Assembly (NCBI GenBank): GCA_020621865.1
Contig: JAHRYW010000004.1
Location: 124,001-188,000 of the forward strand
Direction: 5' to 3'
Length of the DNA: 64,000 nucleotides
Origin: Betaproteobacteria bacterium
Lineage (GTDB): Bacteria; Pseudomonadota; Gammaproteobacteria; Burkholderiales; Rhodocyclaceae
This document shows, piece after piece, positions 36,346 to 44,645 of this stretch; the stretch's first letter is position 1, and every line of letters starts with the position of its first letter. The position numbers and the translations under genes are program-made. Under the pieces are notes generated by a model that was not told where the DNA came from, made no database searches, and saw nothing but the letters and a program-made list of their open reading frames with translations.

Positions 36346-36394
36346 GGAAATTTTGATTTCGGCCTTTTTTCCCGGCCGACCGTAGCATTTGGCC
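36346..36394 (+). repeat. Dispersed core/A-tract element, copy 7 (intergenic, near-ideal)
   Basis: The plus strand reads GGAAATTTTGATTTCGGCC, TTTTTTCCCGGCC, then GACCGTAGCATTTGGCC. It lies between the phasin 2 terminator and the stop of the CinA-like gene. All three A/T tracts are present. Confidence 0.9.
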
Positions 36395-36407
36395 ATGCCC
36401 CGGTCGC

Positions 36408-37172
36408 TCAGGGGCGCCAGGACCAGTGGATGCCGCGTTTCTCGACGTCGAGGCGGATTTCCTCCATCGCCTTCTCGACCAGCGCCGGCGCCCCCTCGAC
36501 GCCGAGTTCCAGATGCTTGCGTTCCTTGCCGACCAGCGAGGGCAGCGAGAAGAGGCGCAGCGTCGGGTAATCAGCCACGATGCGCTCCATCAGGTCCAGC
36601 AGCGCGCTTTCATAGGCCGCCGGCCCGGTCAGCAGGAAGGCCTGTTCGACCGTGTCAGCGACCGGCTGGAATTCGTTTTTGTAGAAGGTATCGAGCGCCC
36701 ATTCGATCATCGGGTGGGCCATCTGCGGGAAGCCCGGGACGAAATAGTGGTCCTTGGCCATGAAGCCGGCAATCCGGTTGAAGGGGTTGGGAATCATCCT
36801 GACGCCGGCCGGAAAGGTCACCAACAGGCGGCGCTGATCGGTGATCTCCTCGCCGGCGAAGCGGATCTTCAATTCCTCGAAGGCCTCGGGGTGCAACTCC
36901 AGCCCGACGCCGAGCGCTGAGGCGACGGCCTGCCGGGTATGGTCGTCCGGCGTATTGCCGATGCCGCCGCAGGAAAAGACCACGTCGCCCGCCGCCATCG
37001 TGCGCTTGAAGGTGGCCGCCAGACGCTCGCGGTCGTCGCCCAGGTATTCCACCCAGGACAGGCGCAGGCCGCGCACGGCCAGCATTTCGGCGATTTTCGC
37101 AAAGTGCTTGTCCTGGCGTTTGCCGGAAAGGATTTCGTCGCCGATGATGACGGCGCCAAAGGTACGGCTCAT
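36408..37172 (-). CDS. CinA-type molybdopterin-binding domain protein
   Basis: This 254-residue protein has the MoCF-biosynthesis/CinA N-terminal fold: IIGDEILSGKRQDKH (about residues 8-22) and VVFSCGGIGNTPDDHTRQAVA (about 63-83). It lacks the C-terminal amidohydrolase domain of full CinA. Relatives act on nicotinamide nucleotide or are uncharacterised. I chose ATG 37172 (MSRTFGAVIIGDE), in a 4-nt overlap with the EI24 gene; the longer frame to 37364 lies inside that gene. Confidence 0.87.
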   Translation of the reverse strand: MSRTFGAVIIGDEILSGKRQDKHFAKIAEMLAVRGLRLSWVEYLGDDRERLAATFKRTMAAGDVVFSCGGIGNTPDDHTRQAVASALGVGLELHPEAFEELKIRFAGEEITDQRRLLVTFPAGVRMIPNPFNRIAGFMAKDHYFVPGFPQMAHPMIEWALDTFYKNEFQPVADTVEQAFLLTGPAAYESALLDLMERIVADYPTLRLFSLPSLVGKERKHLELGVEGAPALVEKAMEEIRLDVEKRGIHWSWRP

Positions 37173-37903
37173 ACGCGTTCTCCCTCGATCGTGACCACTA
37201 CGCCGCCGCGCGAGCGGCGCAGGGCTTCCAGCCCGTAATGGACGAATGATAGCGCGGCCAGCGCCGGCACCAGCAGGCCGATCAGCGGCACGTGGGCGAG
37301 CAGCGCCATGGTCAGGCCGAGCATGAACAGCGGCGTCTTCTGGCCCTGGCGAATGGCCTGCCACTCGCCGGCAGTGGCATGCATCGACAGCGCGTCGTAG
37401 GCGAAGGTCCGGCGGTTCAGCCAGCCCATCAGCAGCAGCGGCATCAGCAGCGAAAAACCGGGAATCAGCCAGAGCGGAATGGTCACCAGCCAGCCGATCA
37501 CGAACAAAACCGAGGCAAAGACACTATTGGCCGCGGCCGCGACAAAACTGTCCTTGCCCATCGCCGCCACATCGCGGTACTCGGTTTGCGACAGGTGCTT
37601 CAGCATCAGCGGCATGATCACGATGGCGGCGAGCAGCGAGGCGCTCAGGTAGGCGATAGCGAAGATAGCCAGCCAGCCGCCGAGGTAGGCCAGCAGGTGC
37701 GCCAGCCAGACCAGGCCCCAGCCGACCAGCAGGGTCATCGGCGGGTAGTCCAGCATCTGCTGGACGACGGCGCCGAGCGCCCAAACCGCCAGGCCGATCG
37801 ACAGCAACAAGGAGAACAGCGCCGGCACCAGCACATACAGCCAGACCTTGCCTTGGCGCAGCGAGGCGAATGTCCGCCCGAGCGCCAGCATTACCTCACC
37901 CAT
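37169..37903 (-). CDS. EI24/CysZ-like membrane protein
   Basis: This 244-residue protein has four or more membrane helices and the EI24 domain: GKVWLYVLVPALFSLLLSIG near the N-terminus and PGFSLLMPLLLMGWLNRRTFAYDALS (positions about 146-171). CysZ in this family imports sulfate; most members are uncharacterised. It overlaps hrpA by 8 nt and the CinA-like gene by 4 nt. Confidence 0.87.
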   Translation of the reverse strand: MGEVMLALGRTFASLRQGKVWLYVLVPALFSLLLSIGLAVWALGAVVQQMLDYPPMTLLVGWGLVWLAHLLAYLGGWLAIFAIAYLSASLLAAIVIMPLMLKHLSQTEYRDVAAMGKDSFVAAAANSVFASVLFVIGWLVTIPLWLIPGFSLLMPLLLMGWLNRRTFAYDALSMHATAGEWQAIRQGQKTPLFMLGLTMALLAHVPLIGLLVPALAALSFVHYGLEALRRSRGGVVVTIEGERV

Positions 37904-40900
37904 GCTTGATGCCCTCCCACTGTTTTTCCAGACGCTTGACCGAGACCGGCACCGGCGTCCGGAGTTCCTGGGCGAAGAGGCCGACGCGCAACTCTTCGAG
38001 CAGCCAGCGGAACTGCTCGATCTGCGGATCGACCGTGCCCATCTTGGCCAACTGGATCGCCCGCCGTTCGTAATTGGTCCATAGCGAGCCGTAGTCGGCC
38101 ATCAATTGCGCATCGCGGGCCGGGTTGGCTTTCAGCTTGTCGAGGCGGACGACAATCGCCTTCAAATAACGCGGGTAATGCTGCAACCGCTCGAAGGGCG
38201 TGGCGACGACAAAGTTTTTGCCCATCAGCCGCTTCAATTGCGCCTCAATGTCGGCGACCACCGCCGCCTGGGCCTTGAAAGCCGGCAGTTTCTTGGTCAC
38301 TGCCTGCCATTCGGTCAGCACGGTGCCGACCATCCGGCAAACCTCCTGCATGATCAGCCCGAGCCGCGCCTTGGCCTCGCCACAGCGGTTCTTGAAGGCC
38401 TCCGGCGTGGTCGGCAGCGGTTCGGTCAGGCAGGCGCGCTCGAAGGTCAAGTCGACGATCTGCCGCTTCAGCTCGTCGGTCGAACCCAGCGCCATGAACT
38501 GCATGCCCATCTGGCTCATACCCGGCACATTCTTGTCGAAATACTTCACCTGCTCCTTGAACTGCAGCATGAACAGCCGGGCCAAGCCCCTGCGGTGCGT
38601 CTCGGCGGCTTCCTCGGCCGAATCGAAGACCTTCAGGCTGACCGTTTCGCCGTCGTCGACCAGCGCCGGGTAGCCGAGCACCGTTTGCTTGCCGACCGGC
38701 ACTTCCATCAACTCGGGCAGCTCGCCGAAGGTCCAGTCGGTCAGTTGCGTGTATTCGGACGGCGTTTCGTGCAGTTCGGCGAATTCCTCCTTCGCCTCCT
38801 TGCCCCACTCGCCGCGCAGCGCGACCAGGCTGCGGTTCATGTCCAGCTGCCGGCCGTGCTCGTCGATCAGCTTGTAGTTCATCGAGAAATGCGGCGGCAG
38901 CGCGTCGGGACGGAAGGCATCGGGGGTCACCGCCCAGCCGCGGGCGTTCAGGCCGCGCGCTTCGAGGATGTAGTCGATCAGCGGCGGGATCAGCCCCTGG
39001 TTCATCTTCTTGTCGTTGCCGGCCGTGGCGGCGATGAACTCGTCGACGAATTCGGGCACCGGCACCAGCTTGGCTCGGATTTTCTGCGGCAGCGTCTTGA
39101 TCAGCTGCACCAGCTTTTCCTTCAACAGCCCCGGCACCAGCCATTCCATGCGCAGCGCCGGAATCTGGTTCAACTGGGCCAGCGGCAGGGTCAGCGTCAC
39201 GCCATCCTTCGGCGAACCCGGTTCAAAGTGGTAGCTCAACGCGTAATCGACCCCGCCGACCTTGAGGTGATGCGGGAAGGCCTCGGTCGTCACGCCGGCC
39301 GCCGAATGGCGCATCAGGTCGTCCTTGGCCAGGAAGAGCAACTTGGGGTTGTCCTGCTCGGCCGTCTTGCGCCAGTGGTCGAAGGTGGCACCGTTGTGAA
39401 TGTCGGCCGGGATGATATGGTCGTAGAAGGCGTAGATCAGCTCGTCATCGACCAACACATCCTGCCGGCGCTGCTTGTGCTCGATCTTCTCGATGTCGCG
39501 GATCTGCTTCTGGTTGTGCTGAAAGAAGGGCCAGCGCTTGGCGAAACTCTCGTCGATTTCCTCGGCGACCAGGCCCTGGCGGATGAAAATCTCGCGCGCC
39601 TCGGCCGGTGCCAGCGGGCCGTAGTGGATGCGCCGCTTGGGGTTGATCACGATGCCGTAGAGCGTCGTCCGCTCCCAGCCGGCAACCTGCATGGCCTTCT
39701 TTTCCCAGTGCGGATCGAAGTACTGGCGCTTGATGAGGTGAGCGCCCACTCTCTCGATCCAGCCATCCTCGATGCGGGCGACGCAACGGCCGAACAGGCG
39801 AGTCGTCTCGGTGATCTCGGCCGCCATGATCCACTTGCCGGCCTTTTTCTGCAGCGGCGACGAGGGGTGGATCAGGTAGCGGATGCCGCGCGCGCCGAGG
39901 TAGTAGCCGGATTCGTCGGACTTGCAGCCGATGTTGCCGAGCAGCCCGGAGAGCAGCGCCTGATGGATGGCCTCGTAGGTGCCGGGGATGTCGTTTTCCT
40001 TCCAGCCCAGCTCGGTGACCATCGCGTGCAGCTGGCCATGCACCTCGCGCCACTCGCGCAGGCGCAGGTAGGACAGGAAATGGGCGTGGCAGGTATCGAC
40101 CAGCGACTTGTTCGATTTCTTGTGGTCGACGGCATTCTTGAACCATTGCCAGAGTTTGACCCAGCTGAGGAACTCCGACTTTTCGTCGGCGAACAGCTTG
40201 TGCTTTTCGTCGGCGGCCTGCTGACGCTCCTGCGGCCGCTCGCGCGGGTCCTGCGTCGATAGCCCGGCGGCGATGATCAGCACCTCGGTCAGACAGCCCA
40301 AATCGCGCGCGGCGACCAGCATGCGGCCGATGCGCGGATCGAGCGGCAGCTTGGCCAGCGCATCGCCGACCTTGGTCAGGCGATTGTCGTCGTCCAGCCC
40401 GCCCAATTCCTGCAACAGCGCGTAGCCGTCGCTGATCGCCTTGGCCGGCGGCGGTTCGATAAACGGGAAGCTCTCGACGTCGGTCAGCTTCAGCGACTTC
40501 ATGCGCAGGATCACGCCGGCCAGCGAGGAGCGAAGGATTTCCGGATCGGTGAACGGCGCCCGGGCGTCGAAGTCGGCCTCGTCGTACAGCCGCACACAGA
40601 CGCCGGCCGCCACCCGGCCACAGCGACCGGCCCGCTGCCTTGCCGCGGCCTGCGAAATCGGCTCGACCTGCAACTGCTCGACCTTGTTGCGGTAGGAGTA
40701 GCGCTTGACGCGGGCCAGGCCGGTATCGATCACGTAGCGGATGCCGGGTACGGTCAGCGAGGTTTCAGCGACGTTGGTGGCCAGCACGATGCGCCGCTGG
40801 CCGCCGGAAGGTTTGAAGATGCGGTCCTGATCGCCGGCCGACAGGCGCGAGAACAACGGCAGGATTTCCGGGGCGTGCGCAGTGCTCAGCCCGGGTCGGG

Positions 40901-41843
40901 CCAGCGCGTGCTTGCGCAAGGCTTCGGCTGCCTCGCGGATTTCCCGCTCGCCGGGCAGAAAGACCAGGATGTCGCCGGAGCCGAGCCGGGAAAGCTCGTC
41001 GGCGGCATCGACGATGGCGTCGTAGAGATCGCGCTCGTCATCCTTTTTCTCCAGATCGGCGACCGGCCGGTAGCGCACTTCGACCGGGTAGAGCCGGCCG
41101 GACACCTCGATCACCGGCGCGCCGTTGAAATGCTGCGAGAAGCGCTCGGCGTCGATGGTCGCCGAGGTGATGATCAGCTTCAGGTCGGGCCGCCGGGGCA
41201 GCAGCTGTTTCAGGTAGCCGAGCAGGAAATCGATGTTCAGGCTGCGCTCGTGCGCCTCGTCGATGATGATCGCCTCGTAGGCGTTCAGGTAGGGATCGGA
41301 CTGCGACTCGGCCAACAGGATGCCGTCGGTCATCAGCTTGACCCAGCTTTCCGGCGTGCTCTTGTCGTGGAAACGGATCTTGACGCCGACCCCGGCGCCG
41401 ACCTGGGTCTTCAGCTCCTGCGCCAGGCGCGTCGCCACCGAGCGGGCAGCCAGCCGGCGCGGCTGGGTGTGGCCGATCAGGCCACGGGCACCGATGCCAA
41501 GGTCGAGGCAGATCTTCGGCAACTGCGTCGTCTTGCCCGAGCCGGTTTCGCCACAGACGATGACCACTTGGTGCTTGGCGATCAGCTCGGCGATGTCGGC
41601 CCGCCGCTCATTGACCGGCAGGTCGCTCTGGAATTCGGGCTTCGGCAAGCGCACCCGGCGTGCTTCGACGCCCGCCTGCGAGGCGGTCAGCAAGGCGGCC
41701 AGATCGCCTTGCAACTTCTGCTTCTTGTCCCCGGCGGCACGTGACAATTCACGCTGAATCGCCAGCAGGCGCCTGGCATCGGCCGTCAGAAAAGTTCGGG
41801 AAGGGTCATCATGCGCAACGCGCTTGCGGGAGGGAGTAGCCAT
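37896..41843 (-). CDS. hrpA: ATP-dependent RNA helicase HrpA
   Basis: This 1315-residue DEAH-box helicase has Walker A GETGSGKTTQ (about residues 97-106), the DEAH box IIIDEAHERS (about 193-202), SAT motif ITSATID (about 226-232), motif VI QRAGRCGR (about 418-425), then the HA2, OB-fold (DUF1605) and HrpA C-terminal (DUF3418) domains. HrpA processes fimbrial mRNA in E. coli and helps clear stalled ribosomes. Length is normal. It is the first gene of a three-gene minus-strand run with EI24 and CinA-like genes. Confidence 0.96.
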   Translation of the reverse strand: MATPSRKRVAHDDPSRTFLTADARRLLAIQRELSRAAGDKKQKLQGDLAALLTASQAGVEARRVRLPKPEFQSDLPVNERRADIAELIAKHQVVIVCGETGSGKTTQLPKICLDLGIGARGLIGHTQPRRLAARSVATRLAQELKTQVGAGVGVKIRFHDKSTPESWVKLMTDGILLAESQSDPYLNAYEAIIIDEAHERSLNIDFLLGYLKQLLPRRPDLKLIITSATIDAERFSQHFNGAPVIEVSGRLYPVEVRYRPVADLEKKDDERDLYDAIVDAADELSRLGSGDILVFLPGEREIREAAEALRKHALARPGLSTAHAPEILPLFSRLSAGDQDRIFKPSGGQRRIVLATNVAETSLTVPGIRYVIDTGLARVKRYSYRNKVEQLQVEPISQAAARQRAGRCGRVAAGVCVRLYDEADFDARAPFTDPEILRSSLAGVILRMKSLKLTDVESFPFIEPPPAKAISDGYALLQELGGLDDDNRLTKVGDALAKLPLDPRIGRMLVAARDLGCLTEVLIIAAGLSTQDPRERPQERQQAADEKHKLFADEKSEFLSWVKLWQWFKNAVDHKKSNKSLVDTCHAHFLSYLRLREWREVHGQLHAMVTELGWKENDIPGTYEAIHQALLSGLLGNIGCKSDESGYYLGARGIRYLIHPSSPLQKKAGKWIMAAEITETTRLFGRCVARIEDGWIERVGAHLIKRQYFDPHWEKKAMQVAGWERTTLYGIVINPKRRIHYGPLAPAEAREIFIRQGLVAEEIDESFAKRWPFFQHNQKQIRDIEKIEHKQRRQDVLVDDELIYAFYDHIIPADIHNGATFDHWRKTAEQDNPKLLFLAKDDLMRHSAAGVTTEAFPHHLKVGGVDYALSYHFEPGSPKDGVTLTLPLAQLNQIPALRMEWLVPGLLKEKLVQLIKTLPQKIRAKLVPVPEFVDEFIAATAGNDKKMNQGLIPPLIDYILEARGLNARGWAVTPDAFRPDALPPHFSMNYKLIDEHGRQLDMNRSLVALRGEWGKEAKEEFAELHETPSEYTQLTDWTFGELPELMEVPVGKQTVLGYPALVDDGETVSLKVFDSAEEAAETHRRGLARLFMLQFKEQVKYFDKNVPGMSQMGMQFMALGSTDELKRQIVDLTFERACLTEPLPTTPEAFKNRCGEAKARLGLIMQEVCRMVGTVLTEWQAVTKKLPAFKAQAAVVADIEAQLKRLMGKNFVVATPFERLQHYPRYLKAIVVRLDKLKANPARDAQLMADYGSLWTNYERRAIQLAKMGTVDPQIEQFRWLLEELRVGLFAQELRTPVPVSVKRLEKQWEGIKHG

Positions 41844-41948
41844 GGGGCCGCATTATATTCGCCCGCCCGGTCAAAATCGGCGCTTAAGTCCGGCGCGCGC
41901 CCTCCGCGGATCGCTACGCGAATGCAGGCTGGCGGCTGACAGGTGCGG

Positions 41949-42425
41949 CTATTTTTTCCACTTGGCCCAGGGGTCCGCATCGTCCGTAGCGGAAGTTTGC
42001 GGCCTGTTCGAAACACGCCTTTCGGGACCGGGGCGGGGTGCTGCTGCGCGGTCGTGCAAGGCCGCCTTTTTGGCGCGCTTTTCGCGTAGGCGCTCGGCAT
42101 CTTCCAGGCTCAACTCGGCCGGTCGCCCCGGCTGCTGGTCCGGTGGCACGATGCGGTCGCGCGGCGGCAGTTCGAATTGCTCGTCCGAGGCGCGCGGCAG
42201 GCTCTTGAACTTATACAGGTAAAAGGCCTCGACCTTCTCCCGCGCCCAATCGGTCTTTTTCAGGAACTTGACGGCCGACTCGACGCTCGGATTATTGGCA
42301 AAGCAATTGATGTTCAGGTAGGCGAAAAGGATCTTGAAGCCATAGTGCTCGGCGATCTCGGTGACCAGTTGTTTCAGGCTGACGCCGTGCAGCGGGTTAT
42401 TTTGGTAATCGGTATCTTGGCTCAT
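41949..42425 (-). CDS. VF530-family (DUF2132) protein
   Basis: The first ~75 residues of this 158-residue protein match the VF530 domain: [39 protein letters not shown] and [16 protein letters not shown]530 proteins are small helical, putative DNA-binding proteins. The second half is charged, Pro/Arg-rich and probably disordered, ending WAKWKK, an extension beyond the usual domain length. It lies 105 bp before hrpA on the same strand. Confidence 0.88.
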   Translation of the reverse strand: MSQDTDYQNNPLHGVSLKQLVTEIAEHYGFKILFAYLNINCFANNPSVESAVKFLKKTDWAREKVEAFYLYKFKSLPRASDEQFELPPRDRIVPPDQQPGRPAELSLEDAERLREKRAKKAALHDRAAAPRPGPERRVSNRPQTSATDDADPWAKWKK

Positions 42426-42574
42426 GGCATTGTCCTGGCGAGTGCGGGTTGGTTCGTTTCGTCAGGTGCAGAATAAAGGAATCACAGCCTGCGCGCTTCT
42501 CCGGATCGGCCGGAGAAGGGGTGGCATGCTACCTATTTTGGGCCGGCCTGCGAAGCGGCCAGTGCAGTGCAGGC

Positions 42575-42617
42575 CATTTCGATTTTTGCCGTTTTTTGCC
42601 ACCGACCGAAGCTTTCA
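42575..42617 (+). repeat. Dispersed core/A-tract element, copy 10 (intergenic)
   Basis: The plus strand reads CATTTCGATTTTTGCC, GTTTTTTGCCACC, then GACCGAAGCTTTC. The core has two changes but spacing and tracts are conserved. It lies in a ~280-bp gap between the VF530 gene and a small lipoprotein gene; nothing else was recognised there apart from a lone core-like GCATGCTAC at about 42525. Confidence 0.78.
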
Positions 42618-42704
42618 GCCCTTGGGGAGCGACCGCCGGCGAATTACCTCGCCCAAAAAAAACGCCGCCATGAGCGGCGGCGTCTGGCGGCAGTGCGGCG
42701 ATGT

Positions 42705-42959
42705 TCAGTGCTTGGCGCCCATCCACTGGGCGTTCTTGCCATCGCTGGTCTTTTCGCAGACGACGGCAACGCCGGAAATGCTGGCCTTGGCGCCGACATC
42801 CATGAAGGCGCCGGCATCGCCGTTCCAGCACTGCGGCGCCTTGGGCGCGGCGGCGACCGGTGCGGGCGCAGCGGCAGCCGGTTTGGCGGGTGCCGGAACC
42901 TGGCCGGCGCAGGCGCTCAGGCCGAGGGCAATGGCGGATGTGGCGAGAAAGGTGCGCAT
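42705..42959 (-). CDS. Small lipoprotein, unknown function
   Basis: This 84-residue protein has a lipoprotein signal MRTFLATSAIALGLSAC (lipobox LSAC), an Ala/Pro linker (about residues 20-40) and a short domain with CWNGDAGAFMDVGAKASISGVAVVCEKT, holding two further cysteines. A CAGGAGA ribosome site precedes the ATG. It is divergent from the hemerythrin gene. The longer open frame to 43376 is a shadow of that gene. No named family recognised. Confidence 0.75.
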   Translation of the reverse strand: MRTFLATSAIALGLSACAGQVPAPAKPAAAAPAPVAAAPKAPQCWNGDAGAFMDVGAKASISGVAVVCEKTSDGKNAQWMGAKH

Positions 42960-42989
42960 GGGAATCTCCTGTAAGTTGCGACGACAATG

Positions 42990-43005
42990 GGGCAATTGTC
43001 TTGCA
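42990..43005 (+). promoter_or_regulatory. Candidate sigma-54 promoter of the hemerythrin gene
   Basis: GGGCAATTGTCTTGCA has GG (42991-42992) and GC (43003-43004) exactly 10 nt apart, with GGCA and TTGCA intact. The start would be near 43016, 85 nt before the ATG. A TGTTTG-CCA-CAAACA dyad lies downstream at 43050-43064. The activator is unknown. Confidence 0.6.
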
Positions 43006-43010
43006 CGGAT

Positions 43011-43032
43011 GTTGCAGTTTCGTTGCAGTTTC
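43011..43032. repeat. Tandem 11-bp direct repeat in the hemerythrin leader
   Basis: GTTGCAGTTTC occurs twice head to tail (43011-43021, 43022-43032), overlapping the expected start of transcription. One-turn spacing suits a repeated protein-binding site; no factor can be named. Confidence 0.6.
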
Positions 43033-43100
43033 TGCCGTTGTTCAGGAACTGTTTGCCACAAACACGGCCCAAAGCTTGTTGGCGAGAGAAGGAGCCAGGA

Positions 43101-43580
43101 ATGCCACCTATCAATACGGAAGCCGTCGAGATGATGCTCCGGGATCACAAGCATTTGCTGCAGTTGATCCAGCGCATCGAAGACCAGTGCACCCCGAACG
43201 ACCGTCCGGAGCGCTGTCGCGACTGCCCCGAACCCCAACGCGGGGTCTGCCACGGCAATATCGAGCAGTTGATCCGGGCTTTCGTCGAGGCGACCTTGAA
43301 GCACAACCTGACCGAGTCGGCCTTCATGGAAGGCGTGCTCCCGACGGTGGATCGCGTCGCCCACAATCGGGCGCACATGGAAATCGCCCAGCAGCTGAAG
43401 GAGATTCGCGTCGTTTTTTCAGGCGACGGCAACGGCATCCAGGCTATCGAAGGCATCGCCCGGGTCCGCCAGACCCTGCTCAGCCATTTCAAGGAACACG
43501 ACCAGTTGCTGGAATTCCACATCGCCCAGTCGGTTCTGGCGGACGGTTACGACAACCCGGCGCTTCAACCGACGGGCTAA
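43101..43580 (+). CDS. Hemerythrin-like protein with four-cysteine insert
   Basis: This 159-residue four-helix hemerythrin-type protein should bind a di-iron centre and O2, NO or redox signals. Candidate ligands: His16/His18, His68 and Glu72 (KHNLTE), His88 and His92 (HNRAH), His129 and Asp134 (HFKEHD). Between helices A and B is an unusual insert with Cys30, Cys39, Cys42 and Cys50 (C-x8-C-x2-C-x7-C), a plausible metal or Fe-S site. I chose the ATG at 43101, which has a GGAGCCAGGA ribosome site; the open frame from 42987 crosses the promoter. Confidence 0.87.
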   Translation: MPPINTEAVEMMLRDHKHLLQLIQRIEDQCTPNDRPERCRDCPEPQRGVCHGNIEQLIRAFVEATLKHNLTESAFMEGVLPTVDRVAHNRAHMEIAQQLKEIRVVFSGDGNGIQAIEGIARVRQTLLSHFKEHDQLLEFHIAQSVLADGYDNPALQPTG

Positions 43581-43643
43581 AGGCTATTCGGGCGCCACCG
43601 CTTCGGCGACAATGCCGGCTGACTATTTCTGGCTTGAGCGGGC

Positions 43644-44264
43644 ATGCGGTATCAGGGACGGATCACCCAGTGGAAGGACGAGCAGGGCTACGGTTTCATC
43701 ACCCCTAACGGTGGCGGCGAGCCACTCTTCCTGCACATCAAGGCCTTTGCCGGACGAGCGCCGCGGCCGCTGGGCGACGAGATCGTCACCTACGAAGTGA
43801 GCACCGACACCAAGGGTAGACCGCGGGCAAGTGCCGTTCAATTCGTGCGCGGCACCGGGCGAAAAGCTGCCGCGACCAGGCAAGGCGACAGCCGCTTGCC
43901 GCTGTTGCTGGTCGCCGCGTTTTTTGCCGCGCTGGGAGGAGCGATCGCCAGCAACCGGCTGCCTGCCCTGCTGCTCGCCGTGTGCGTCGGTGCCAGCCTG
44001 ATCGCCTTCGTTGCCTACGCCATCGACAAGGCCGCCGCCCGGGCCGGGCGCTGGCGTACCCAGGAAAGCACGCTGCACCTGCTGGCCCTGATCGGCGGCT
44101 GGCCGGGCGCCCTGCTCGCCCAGCGACAATTCCGTCACAAGACAAGCAAGGCGTCCTTCCGCGTCGTTTTCTGGGCCACGGTCATGCTCAACTGCGGCGC
44201 CCTCGGCTGGCTGGCCAGCGCCGCCGGCAGCCACAGCCTGCGCACGGTGCTCGGCCTGGCTTAG
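43644..44264 (+). CDS. Cold-shock domain fused to DUF1294 membrane domain
   Basis: This 206-residue protein has an N-terminal cold-shock OB fold (RYQGRITQWKDEQGYGFITP, with GYGFI and LFLHIKAF as RNA-binding motifs, residues 1-70), then two or three membrane helices and a DUF1294 domain (about 125-195; AYAIDKAAARAGRWRTQEST and the GGWPGALLAQRQFRHKTSK block). The fusion is a known architecture of unknown role, possibly linking RNA or nucleotide binding to the membrane. Confidence 0.92.
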   Translation: MRYQGRITQWKDEQGYGFITPNGGGEPLFLHIKAFAGRAPRPLGDEIVTYEVSTDTKGRPRASAVQFVRGTGRKAAATRQGDSRLPLLLVAAFFAALGGAIASNRLPALLLAVCVGASLIAFVAYAIDKAAARAGRWRTQESTLHLLALIGGWPGALLAQRQFRHKTSKASFRVVFWATVMLNCGALGWLASAAGSHSLRTVLGLA

Positions 44265-44282
44265 ACGCCTTGCCGCGCGGGA

Positions 44283-44298
44283 TGGCACGCCCGTTGCA
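44283..44298 (+). promoter_or_regulatory. Perfect sigma-54 promoter of the 86-residue gene
   Basis: TGGCACGCCCGTTGCA matches the consensus TGGCACG-N4-TTGCA at every fixed position. The start would be near 44309, about 60 nt before the ATG at 44369. Confidence 0.9.
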
Positions 44299-44323
44299 GC
44301 ACCCGGATCAATCCGGTGACCGG

Positions 44324-44339
44324 TGTCGACTTTGCGACA
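44324..44339. promoter_or_regulatory. NifA-type site TGT-N10-ACA in the leader
   Basis: TGT at 44324 and ACA at 44337 flank 10 nt, with the dyad extended to GTGTCG / CGACAC. It lies between the expected transcription start and the ATG, downstream of the promoter; NifA sites usually lie 80-150 bp upstream, but enhancers can act from either side. Confidence 0.6.
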
Positions 44340-44368
44340 CGGCCGGAAACCCCTGACCGGAGTCCGCC

Positions 44369-44629
44369 ATGCCTGCCACCACCCTCGACTGCTCGGGCCA
44401 GACCGTCGCCGCCGGCGATACGGTCCGCGTCCTCGGCATCACCCCCGACCCGGATCTCGACGAGGACGATCTCGACATGTTCATGGACATGGTCGGCTCT
44501 GTCTGCGAGGTCGAGCGCATCGACGCCGACGGCACGGCCTGGGTGGCCGTGTGGTGGAACGGCGGCGACGGCACGCTGATGACGCTGGTCGGCCTGGCCC
44601 CGGCGCAGATGGCGAAGGTGGCGGTCTGA
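44369..44629 (+). CDS. 86-residue acidic protein, probably nitrogen-fixation related
   Basis: The small acidic protein contains a beta-rich stretch TVAAGDTVRVLGI and an SH3-like second half (GSVCEVERIDADGTAWVAVWW), with a helical acidic loop DPDLDEDDLDMFMDM between. The layout recalls NifZ-like small beta-barrel proteins, but I cannot assign a family. It is preceded by a perfect sigma-54 promoter and a NifA-type site and is convergent with nafY (16 nt apart), so a role around nitrogenase is likely by context. Confidence 0.72.
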   Translation: MPATTLDCSGQTVAAGDTVRVLGITPDPDLDEDDLDMFMDMVGSVCEVERIDADGTAWVAVWWNGGDGTLMTLVGLAPAQMAKVAV

Positions 44630-44645
44630 GCCGCCGGCCGCCCGC

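Noticed and set aside
38106..40262. 718-codon open frame opposite hrpA
   Set aside because: Antisense shadow of a full-length HrpA with all helicase motifs.
44324..44339. Reading the GTGTCG/CGACAC dyad as a terminator for the gene at 43644
   Set aside because: The stem is only 6 bp with no T run, and it matches TGT-N10-ACA beside a perfect sigma-54 promoter.
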